In this document: positions 8,081-13,988 of the stretch, piece by piece
How positions within the stretch are numbered: the first letter of the stretch is position 1
Layout of the letters: the number at the start of each line of letters is the position of its first letter
Assembly (NCBI GenBank): GCA_039184335.1
Contig: JBCDBD010000047.1
Coordinates: 1 to 20,567, forward strand
From: JBCDBD01 sp039184335
Lineage (GTDB): Bacteria; Bacteroidota; Bacteroidia; Flavobacteriales; Flavobacteriaceae
Direction: 5' to 3'
DNA: 20,567 bases
Made by a program: the position numbers and the translations under genes
Notes under the pieces: model-generated
The model's database searches: none
What the model was told of the DNA's origin: nothing
Seen by the model: only the letters and a program-made list of their open reading frames with translations

Positions 8081-8277
8081 TGAATAGCAATATCAAGGTT
8101 AGAAAATCTGACAGAAAAAATGGAATTCGTATTCCATTGCCCTATCTCATTTATGGATTTACCGGTCATGGACAATCTTGTACCACATATAATAGCTAGT
8201 TTGTTTTGCCCCGCTGGTTCATTGCCTCCGGAATGGATTTTCCATGTTTTTACAGAAGCTTTTTTGATTTTGATCAT
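8077..8277 (-). CDS. Small ORF translationally coupled to the lipoprotein-TM gene
   Basis: This 66-codon frame starts at an ATG at 8277, preceded by ACAGGA that could serve as a weak ribosome site, and ends in a TGA overlapping the next ATG (ATGA at 8077-8080). The product is basic, has no signal peptide or TM segment and matches no family I know; it has a Gly/Asn-rich centre (SGGNEPAGQNKL) and ends in strand-like SVRFSNLDIAIQ. The frame stays open upstream of the ATG to a TAG near 8346 and that part also looks protein-like (SVRFQLTYTIQLQTG), so this may be the tail of a longer decayed gene. A plus-strand frame covers the same bases (8120-8302) but is less convincing. Coding status is uncertain. 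Confidence 0.4.
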   Translation of the reverse strand: MIKIKKASVKTWKIHSGGNEPAGQNKLAIICGTRLSMTGKSINEIGQWNTNSIFSVRFSNLDIAIQ

Positions 8278-8367
8278 TCCTGTTTGCAGTTGTATGGTGT
8301 AAGTTAATTGGAAGCGTACACTATTGAAACACCCAATGGTGGGTAATCTTGATGACTATTGAAATAT

Positions 8368-8386
8368 TTTAAACCACTAGTTTAAA
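8368..8386. repeat. 7-bp AT-rich inverted repeat downstream of the 7-TM gene
   Basis: TTTAAAC (8368-8374) and GTTTAAA (8380-8386) are perfect inverse complements around CACTA. It lies 123 bases past the stop of the 8509-10272 gene, reading on the minus strand, and about 90 bases before the small coupled ORF. It could be a weak terminator or an operator. Apart from it, 8278-8508 shows nothing recognisable. Confidence 0.3.
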
Positions 8387-8508
8387 TAACTACAGTACAT
8401 CTATTGATTATCAATTCTAAATATTGAAAATTGAATACCCAATATGGTCGCTATACCTTTTCATCATGGTTTCGCCTTTAGCAACCTATTGCGGTCATTG
8501 CGTTTTCA

Positions 8509-10272
8509 CTATTCATCTTTTTTGTCATTCTCTATACCATCACCTTCATTGGTTTTGTTGGTTTTCGCAGGCCCGGAACCCTTTGTACGGGAGGTACTCT
8601 TCTGTGCCGTCCCTTTATTTTGACCAGCACTTTGGGCAGCTCCCTTTTTGACCACTTTGGTACCCTTGGGGGCTGTTGCGGTTTCCCCTAGGTTTTGGTT
8701 CAGTTTTTTTCTGGCCCAACTCCATACATCCTCACTAAAAACTGAAGCGACCAAACAGGTAAAAAACAATACGTACGGATTTAGGTTATCGTCTCCATTG
8801 GTACTGAATATCACAATGGCGCCCTTAACGGCCAAAAAGACCACAATGGCAGCACTGATACCATTGATCAAAATACCCTGCAGGTCATAGACTACAATGG
8901 CATCGTCTGCCTGGTCTTCTGGAGTCTTTTTAAGCCTACGCCGTATAAAGGTGGAGCCAATGGAACCCAAAAGGCCAAAACCAAACAGGCCGACAATCAA
9001 TGCCAGGGACAGGGACTCTGTTTTTAACAACCATCCCGATATGGTATTAAAAATCCCAAACTTCTCCCCTATCGATGGTTTGTCCGGTATCAGGCCAATA
9101 TTGTAATTGGCATTGACGGCATAGATCTGGGAGGTGAATCCACGCAGGTCTTGTTGTATCCTTTCCAGACCTGAACTCGTGGCCCTGTTCAAGGAAACAT
9201 CGAACCTCAGACTATCCCTGGAATCATAGATGGTATCCAATCGCAAATTGCCCTTATCGCTCAAAATTTCCCGCATGCTCTCGGTAGCCAAAACCAATTT
9301 AGACTGATACAGACTTGCTATCGATGTCCAGTTTGAATGTGAAGACAGGTACCATTCGGTAAGATCCAGTTTGTACTTGATCCTTTCCTTGACGCCTATT
9401 TTCTGGTCCACTGCGGCTTTTAAACGCTGAATGGCTATTTTTTTTGCCTTTTCATCCCTCGTCCAGTTCATGTTTACCCAAGTATTATAATCCTCAACGG
9501 AATTACGTAACCTACGTAGCGTGATGTCAACCTCAAACAATCCTGGATCGGCATCCAATATGGAGTCTGTTTCAATGATCAGGTTGTCGCTGGTATATAT
9601 TTTTTGATTTTCCAACTCTTCGCTGAACTCTTTGTTGATCTCACTGACACTTGATGTTGCCTCTAAATTCTGAAATTCTGGGACAGCCACAATAGAGGAA
9701 ATGCTGAGGTAGATAGAGAAGGTCAGCACAAGTATGGTGAAGATGTTCTTGACCGTCGAATTTCCGGCAAGGTTCTTAAACTTGCCGGACGCAGCACTGG
9801 ATTCTGCCTCTCGAATACTCTGATCGATCTCACGAAAAATCAAGGAAATCAAGAGCCAAAAGGTAAGAAACAAGATCATACCCGTATAATCGAGATATAC
9901 AATATGCTGCACAAATGACTCGCCCAGTCTTTGGGACCAATCAAAAACAAAATTTGCAAAATCAATTTCTTGGCTCTCATCCATAAAGGCACCATCCTTC
10001 ACATAAGTTTTGATGATCTGGGCATTTTCAAATGGTGCAATCAAGAAACGCCAAAAATTAAATATCGTTTTATGAACAACTCCCTGAAAGAAAAGAGAGG
10101 TGATGCCAAAACTTAAAAATAAGTTGAGTACACTGGTATTTGTTCCTGAAATTGGATTTCGTAAGAGACCGAACAGTTTTTTGAACAGCCTGTACACCAA
10201 CCATACCACAAAAAAGCTGATGGCAAAATGGACAGCTAAAAGAACTAATTGTACAACGATGTTATATTCCAT
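8509..10272 (-). CDS. Large multi-TM protein with extracytoplasmic helical domain and basic tail
   Basis: A 587-aa membrane protein not assigned to any family. Hydrophobic helices lie at about 6-30, 48-66, 128-147, 175-197, 420-442, 467-490 and 499-512. Between TM4 and TM5 (about 200-415) is a large soluble, mostly helical, charged domain with repeated short helices (EINKEFSEELENQ, RLKAAVDQK, RIQQDLRGF). After the last TM, residues 525-587 are low-complexity and rich in Lys, Gly, Ala and Thr (KKGAAQSAGQNKG, STSRTKGSGPAK), ending NDKKDE. The tail is typical of a cytoplasmic nucleic-acid- or membrane-contacting segment. The ATG at 10272 directly precedes a hydrophobic helix without a cleavage site. 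The gene is the largest of a minus-strand group with the DUF5675 and small TM genes upstream. Confidence 0.7.
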   Translation of the reverse strand: MEYNIVVQLVLLAVHFAISFFVVWLVYRLFKKLFGLLRNPISGTNTSVLNLFLSFGITSLFFQGVVHKTIFNFWRFLIAPFENAQIIKTYVKDGAFMDESQEIDFANFVFDWSQRLGESFVQHIVYLDYTGMILFLTFWLLISLIFREIDQSIREAESSAASGKFKNLAGNSTVKNIFTILVLTFSIYLSISSIVAVPEFQNLEATSSVSEINKEFSEELENQKIYTSDNLIIETDSILDADPGLFEVDITLRRLRNSVEDYNTWVNMNWTRDEKAKKIAIQRLKAAVDQKIGVKERIKYKLDLTEWYLSSHSNWTSIASLYQSKLVLATESMREILSDKGNLRLDTIYDSRDSLRFDVSLNRATSSGLERIQQDLRGFTSQIYAVNANYNIGLIPDKPSIGEKFGIFNTISGWLLKTESLSLALIVGLFGFGLLGSIGSTFIRRRLKKTPEDQADDAIVVYDLQGILINGISAAIVVFLAVKGAIVIFSTNGDDNLNPYVLFFTCLVASVFSEDVWSWARKKLNQNLGETATAPKGTKVVKKGAAQSAGQNKGTAQKSTSRTKGSGPAKTNKTNEGDGIENDKKDE

Positions 10273-10547
10273 GGTCTGAGGTTTGGTTATTTATTGACTA
10301 CTGCCGATTCACTTACCCCCAACCAAGCCAAACGGGACGATATTGGCATATCAGGGCTTCATAAGGACAGCAGCAAATACTACATGCAAGTGCTATAAAA
10401 ACTGTGAGAGAAAGCTCCCTACAGGATAAAATTCCACTGTGCCCCGAATAGGGTAAACTCCATTTCAAAATACCGCCCGCTGCCACCTACACTCCGTTGA
10501 AGAATCACACAGCTATCAGCTCTTGCATCAACTTTGAACCTGGGATA
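10273..10547 (-). other. Intergenic stretch with open frame following the TGA of the small TM gene
   Basis: This 275-base gap separates the small TM gene from the 7-TM gene. Directly after the TGA of the small TM gene the same reading frame stays open for 42 codons (10547 down to a TAG at 10421-10419) and has a strand-rich, protein-like composition (GGSGRYFEMEFTLFGAQWNF). It contains no good start of its own. It may be a former C-terminus cut off by a stop mutation, or chance. The remaining 146 bases before the 7-TM start hold no clear signal. Confidence 0.3.
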
Positions 10548-10862
10548 TCACTTGATGCCATACTTTCGTTTTTGCCCCCTGGTCAAGTCAGATTTTTTGA
10601 TACAGACCATGTCTTCACTACACCCCTGCCCCAATTGCTGGTTGTTCTCAACAGGTATCAACAGGGGAATCTTCGCATTGAGTTCATCTATTTTTTTGAA
10701 CTTGTTTTCCATTTTGGTGTCAATGTTGTTCTCGATCTTGGTGGTTTCTGTGCTGATGGCCTCTTTCACGATAGGGACAAGAACAAAAATGGAGAAAACA
10801 ATGATTCCCCCTATTGTCAGTACTTGATTGATTGCATTCTCAGCGATGTTTTTCCAATTCAT
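10548..10862 (-). CDS. Small one-TM protein with short coiled coil, holin/spanin-like layout
   Basis: A 104-aa protein opening MNWKNIAENAINQVL, with one TM helix at about 14-33 (VLTIGGIIVFSIFVLVPIV), a charged helix at 36-62 likely to form a coiled coil (TKIENNIDTKMENKFKKIDEL), and a tail with two Cys (C81, C87) and a basic end. It lies 50 bases downstream of the DUF5675 gene on the same strand. Small one-TM coiled-coil proteins beside DUF5675 genes fit a phage-lysis-like cassette (accessory to a holin or spanin), but there is no family match to prove it. An overlapping plus-strand frame (10497-10892) is longer but lacks any sensible protein features. Confidence 0.6.
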   Translation of the reverse strand: MNWKNIAENAINQVLTIGGIIVFSIFVLVPIVKEAISTETTKIENNIDTKMENKFKKIDELNAKIPLLIPVENNQQLGQGCSEDMVCIKKSDLTRGQKRKYGIK

Positions 10863-10912
10863 AGGTTGGTTTTATGTATGTTAGTAAATTGAAGAAAACG
10901 AAATTGGCAGCT

Positions 10913-11353
10913 TTAATAATGCACTAGGTTGGCAGCATTTCTAACCGTCAGCCTAACTTCATTCTCACCTTCAAGCACTTCGTGAAACGCTCGCATTGTT
11001 GGCCTTGACGAGGTGATGTCCATCACCTCATCGCCATCCAGATACTTTCGATTGTTGCCTAGGGCAATACAGCCATTGAGCTCATACCAATAGTTGGCTG
11101 AATGGAATTTACATTCATCGCGGTCAGGAACATCCTTGACTTCCCAGAGTTCCCTTCTGAATCTTGGACTATACTCCAAGACCAAAGGGTATTCACCTTC
11201 TGGTATACAGCTTACATCCCTATGGTTGTTCACCCACCCCCTTTCTAGGGATTCGCTCTTAAACAATTTTTGGTTGCCATTAAGTACAAGGCAAATTCCC
11301 AAACTTGCTTCTTCACCAAAAAACATATCCCGTATGATCAACACCTGTAGCAT
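10913..11353 (-). CDS. DUF5675 family protein, L,D-transpeptidase-like motif
   Basis: A 146-aa cytoplasmic-type protein with the hallmarks of DUF5675: LERGWVNNHRDVSCIPEGEYPL (residues 36-57), YSPRF (61-65), FHSANYWYELNGCIALG (83-99) and a late serine pair (TSSRPTM). The conserved His 84 and Cys 95 in HxxN...GCI recall the His/Cys pair of YkuD L,D-transpeptidases, which suggests a peptidoglycan- or crosslink-related enzyme, but this is inference. DUF5675 is frequent in prophages and phage-like regions of Bacteroidota and Proteobacteria. It is the first gene of the minus-strand group running through 7061, and no phage structural gene is near. Confidence 0.8.
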   Translation of the reverse strand: MLQVLIIRDMFFGEEASLGICLVLNGNQKLFKSESLERGWVNNHRDVSCIPEGEYPLVLEYSPRFRRELWEVKDVPDRDECKFHSANYWYELNGCIALGNNRKYLDGDEVMDITSSRPTMRAFHEVLEGENEVRLTVRNAANLVHY

Positions 11354-11460
11354 TTCCTAAATCTTTTTGTTGTTTTTAGTTGCTTGTTCAACTAATGTTA
11401 TATCGAGTTGGCGCACCTATTTTGGAGGAACTGAAAATAGATAGCCTGACACGTAAAAAT

Positions 11461-11509
11461 AGAAATTGAGATCAAAAACTCATTGCACGCAAACCTTAGA
11501 AATTATGCG
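11461..11509 (+). repeat. Diverged 49-bp direct repeat, copy 2
   Basis: This is the second copy of the 4101-4149 repeat in the same orientation (38 of 49 bases equal, no gaps). It lies 107 bases beyond the start of the DUF5675 gene, so the two copies bracket the lipoprotein/hydrolase and DUF5675 groups. Confidence 0.5.
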
Positions 11510-11704
11510 GGTTATACACAATTTGTAGCTTTTTACTTATCATTTTATGTAGATTCATAAAAATATATCGCCATTTTCTTATAAAATGCTATGGAGTAAA
11601 AATTGAAGTGAAAGTCTTGCAAGTAGTTTTTAGCATGTCTGGGCAAAGCTCTTTAAGCCGATAGCTGAAATGATGTCGTTACGAATATTGGGGTTTAAAA
11701 TAGT

Positions 11705-11731
11705 ACAATTGGAATTGTTTTACATATTTTG
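11705..11731 (+). promoter_or_regulatory. Candidate promoter/operator of the photolyase operon
   Basis: ACAATTGGAATTGT (11705-11718) is a near-perfect palindrome with two 6-bp arms. It is followed by TATTTTG (11725-11731), one base short of the Bacteroidota -7 consensus TAnnTTTG. The element lies 55 bases before the first ATG of the operon. The palindrome overlaps where the -33 region would be, which suits a repressor or light-responsive regulator, though none is encoded nearby. Confidence 0.35.
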
Positions 11732-11785
11732 TTTAATTATTTTTATAAAAATTTAAACAAAAAAATAGCTGTTCTTGAAAATAGT

Positions 11786-12085
11786 ATGATTCTTATGGGT
11801 GCAAAGAGCAGATTTAAAGCATGGGCACTTGATCGCATCATAGAAATGGCCTGGGAAGACCGTACACCTTTTGAGGCCATATACGTTCAGTTTGACCTGC
11901 CCGAGAAAGAAGTCATCAAACTCATGCGCACAAACTTGAAACGGTCGAGTTTTAACCGTTGGCGTAAACGTGTGAACAGCGGGGTGAGTCAAAAGCACCT
12001 TAAAAAACGAAATCCAGAAATCAACCGCTTTAAGTGTTCGCGACAACGTGCCATTTCAGGAAACAAAATCAGTAAACGCCAATGA
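11786..12085 (+). CDS. TIGR03643/DUF2805 family protein
   Basis: The protein has the family core DRIIEMAWEDRTPFEAI, then the DLPEKEVIKLMR helix, SSFNRWRKRV and a C-terminal RFKCSRQ. I choose the ATG at 11786 (99 aa; 11795 is also possible) because the in-frame upstream extension would begin with TTG at 11729, inside the probable -7 promoter element. The central helix-turn-helix-like stretch (a helix after FEAIYVQFDLPEKEVIKLM) suggests nucleic-acid binding, and the tail is strongly basic. The family is small, has no proven function and typically sits beside photolyase/cryptochrome genes, as here. Its stop overlaps the start of the next gene (ATGA, 12082-12085), which implies translational coupling. 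Confidence 0.85.
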   Translation: MILMGAKSRFKAWALDRIIEMAWEDRTPFEAIYVQFDLPEKEVIKLMRTNLKRSSFNRWRKRVNSGVSQKHLKKRNPEINRFKCSRQRAISGNKISKRQ

Positions 12086-13209
12086 ATGGTTTTCTTTTCC
12101 ATAAAACAGTGTCTTTTTCTACTAGGTACCCGAACATTGTACAGCGTATACATGCAATTGATCCCATCACCTATGGCAGCACCCGAAATTTTATTGACGG
12201 TGCCGTGACCTATCTATCCCCATATATCTCAAGGGGTGTTGTTTCTACCCGACAGGTATTTAACAGTGTATTGCAACGGGGATATCGGCTAAAGGACATT
12301 GAAAAATTCATTCAAGAGCTTGCTTGGCGCGATTACTGGCAACAGCTTTGGGTTGCCAAAGGCGATGCCATCAACACTGACTTAAAAAAACGACAACACC
12401 CAGTTGGCAATACCGCAATTTCAGCGGCCATTGTAAACGCAACGACCGGAATTGAGGCCATAGACACCGCTATTGCCCATTTTTATGCCACCGGATACCT
12501 ACACAACCATGTACGGATGTACATAGCGTCCGTAGCCTGCAATATTGCACAAAGCCACTGGAAATTGCCTGCACATTGGATGTACTATTATCTTTTGGAT
12601 GCTGATTGGGCCAGTAATGCACTCAGTTGGCAATGGGTGGCGGGTGCCAATAGCCCTAAAAAGTATTATGCCAACCAAGAAAATATCAATCGGTATTGCT
12701 ACACAACGCAGAAAGACACCTTTTTAGATGTTGGGTACGATGCCTTTGCCACCCTTGAAATACCGAAAGTGCTGCAAGAGCTCAACCCTTTATGTCTAGA
12801 AACCCCATTGCCCGCAGCACACCCCATCACGATTGATGACACCTTACCGACACTGCTCTATAATTTTTATAACCTGGATCCTCTTTGGAAAGAAGAAATT
12901 TCAGCCAATAGGATCTTGTTGTTGGAGCCCTCACATTTTAAGGCCTATCCCGTATCGCAAAAAACGATTGACTTTGTGTTGGGGCTTTCAAAAAACATAA
13001 AGGACATTCAAGTCTATGTCGGGGAGTTTCATCAGTTGATCGATTCATATGCATTACAAAATATCCATTATAAAGAACATCCGTTGAACAGCCATTATCA
13101 AGGTACGGAAATGCCACGCGATTGGATGTTCGATGTACGGGGGTACTACCCTTCCTTCTTCGCGTTTTGGAAAAAATGTAAAAAAGAAATTACCGTAACA
13201 AAGACTTAG
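12082..13209 (+). CDS. FAD-binding photolyase/cryptochrome-like protein lacking the N-terminal antenna domain
   Basis: A 375-aa protein that starts directly with the helical FAD-binding domain of photolyases. Motifs: YLSPYISRGVVSTRQV (44-59), FIQELAWRDYWQQLW (76-90), TGYLHNHVRMYIAS (137-150) and DWASNALSWQWVAGANSPKKYY (175-196), all matching the flavin pocket and the region contacting the pyrimidine dimer. The usual N-terminal Rossmann-like domain of about 130 residues is absent. Instead residues about 270-375 form an extra alpha/beta segment (NRILLLEPSHFKAYP, 276-290; IQVYVGEFHQL, 309-319) that resembles the N-terminal domain of the other photolyase in this operon. It may use FAD to repair DNA or sense light. 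ATGA overlap upstream, and 8 bases to the flavin reductase gene downstream. Confidence 0.85.
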   Translation: MNGFLFHKTVSFSTRYPNIVQRIHAIDPITYGSTRNFIDGAVTYLSPYISRGVVSTRQVFNSVLQRGYRLKDIEKFIQELAWRDYWQQLWVAKGDAINTDLKKRQHPVGNTAISAAIVNATTGIEAIDTAIAHFYATGYLHNHVRMYIASVACNIAQSHWKLPAHWMYYYLLDADWASNALSWQWVAGANSPKKYYANQENINRYCYTTQKDTFLDVGYDAFATLEIPKVLQELNPLCLETPLPAAHPITIDDTLPTLLYNFYNLDPLWKEEISANRILLLEPSHFKAYPVSQKTIDFVLGLSKNIKDIQVYVGEFHQLIDSYALQNIHYKEHPLNSHYQGTEMPRDWMFDVRGYYPSFFAFWKKCKKEITVTKT

Positions 13210-13217
13210 CAACCGAA

Positions 13218-13853
13218 ATGGAGCACATACAGTACTGCAAGGACGACCTTGCAAATTTAGATCGAATTTCAAGACTGAAGATCATCAACTCGGTCACCGG
13301 TATCAAGCCTGCCAATTTAATCGGGACGATTGCCAATAACGGCACCACCAATCTGGCAGTATTCAGTTCTGTCGTACATTTAGGCAGTGACCCCCCCCTA
13401 TTGGGCTTTATCAGCAGGCCACAGACCAAGACGGTAGGCCATACCCTTCAAAATATCAGGGCGAACGGGGCATACACCATCAACCATATTCCCCCAGGGT
13501 ATACCGAACAGGCCCACTGTACCTCGGCTAAATTTGATAGAGATAGTTCAGAATTTACCCATTGTGGCCTGACTGAAGCGTACGTAAAGGGGTGTAAGGC
13601 ACCCTTTGTCAAAGAAAGTACTTTTAAAATGGCGTTACGCTTTAAAGAAGCCATTCCCATTTCATTGAACGGAACCACTTTGGTCATCGGGGAAATCGAA
13701 CATCTGGTGTTACCGGCTATAGCAATACAAGATGGTGATATTGACCTTGAGCTAGCAAACAGCGTAGGTATTTCTGGGCTAAACACATATTATACCGTGA
13801 AGAAGGTGGCCCGATATCCTTATGTTCGAATAGGTGAAGTCCCCGAATTTTAA
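13218..13853 (+). CDS. Flavin reductase-like FMN-binding split-barrel protein
   Basis: A 211-aa member of the flavin reductase/DIM6-NTAB split-barrel family. Recognisable elements are the SVTGIKPANLIGTIANNGTTNLAVFSSV strand pair in the first third (about 25-52), the SDPPLLGFISRPQTKTVGHTLQNI motif (about 57-80), the GAYTINHI strand (83-90), and the GEIEHL strand (155-160). These proteins bind FMN and usually reduce free flavin with NAD(P)H. Placed 8 bases after the FAD-binding photolyase-like gene and 3 bases before DUF2256, it probably supplies reduced flavin to, or keeps reduced, the flavoproteins of this operon. No signal peptide. Confidence 0.85.
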   Translation: MEHIQYCKDDLANLDRISRLKIINSVTGIKPANLIGTIANNGTTNLAVFSSVVHLGSDPPLLGFISRPQTKTVGHTLQNIRANGAYTINHIPPGYTEQAHCTSAKFDRDSSEFTHCGLTEAYVKGCKAPFVKESTFKMALRFKEAIPISLNGTTLVIGEIEHLVLPAIAIQDGDIDLELANSVGISGLNTYYTVKKVARYPYVRIGEVPEF

Positions 13854-13856
13854 CCC

Positions 13857-13988
13857 ATGCGAAAAAAGCAGCTCCCCCAAAAGACATGCCCCATTTGCCA
13901 GCGTCCATTTTCATGGCGAAAGAAATGGGAGAAGCACTGGGAGATGGTAGTCTATTGTAGTCAACGCTGTAGAAAAAACAAAACATGA
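13857..13988 (+). CDS. DUF2256 zinc-ribbon protein
   Basis: A 43-aa gene missed by length filters. The protein opens MRKKQLPQKTCPICQRPF and continues with SWRKKWEKHW and YCSQRCRKNK. CPIC (residues 11-14) and YCSQRC (33-38) give four Cys arranged as a zinc knuckle or ribbon, exactly as in DUF2256, which is usually found next to photolyase-like genes. It starts 3 bases after the flavin reductase stop and its TGA directly abuts the next ATG, so it is embedded in the operon. Function unknown; a small metal- or nucleic-acid-binding partner is likely. Confidence 0.9.
   Translation: MRKKQLPQKTCPICQRPFSWRKKWEKHWEMVVYCSQRCRKNKT

Larger units (their letters stand above)
11354..11785. other. Gene-poor region with repeat copy 2 and photolyase-operon promoter
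   Basis: About 430 bases between divergent genes. It contains the second 49-bp repeat copy (11461-11509), AT-rich DNA, and the likely promoter of the photolyase operon. A 24-codon plus frame (11395-11469, MLYRVGAPILEELKIDS...) ends inside the repeat and could be a fragment of a lost gene. Nothing else is recognisable. Confidence 0.45.

Noticed and set aside
8120..8302. Plus-strand 60-codon frame opposite the small coupled ORF
   Set aside because: The minus-strand frame has an ATGA overlap with the next gene and a better composition; the plus frame is rich in Cys, Phe and Pro typical of antisense shadows.
10497..10892. Plus-strand 131-codon frame over the small TM gene
   Set aside because: The minus-strand product has a clear TM plus coiled-coil layout and sits 50 bases after DUF5675 on the same strand; the plus frame lacks order or context.
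11395..11469. Plus-strand 24-codon frame ending inside repeat copy 2
   Set aside because: Too short and without a recognised family; kept only as a possible fragment of a lost gene.
4101..11509. Interpretation of the two 49-bp repeats as recombinase attachment sites
   Set aside because: Only 38 of 49 positions agree, no integrase gene or tRNA is present, and no flanking duplication is visible, so an att-site call is unsupported.
11753..12046. Minus-strand 97-codon frame antisense to the TIGR03643 gene
   Set aside because: The plus strand carries an unmistakable TIGR03643/DUF2805 protein coupled to the next gene.
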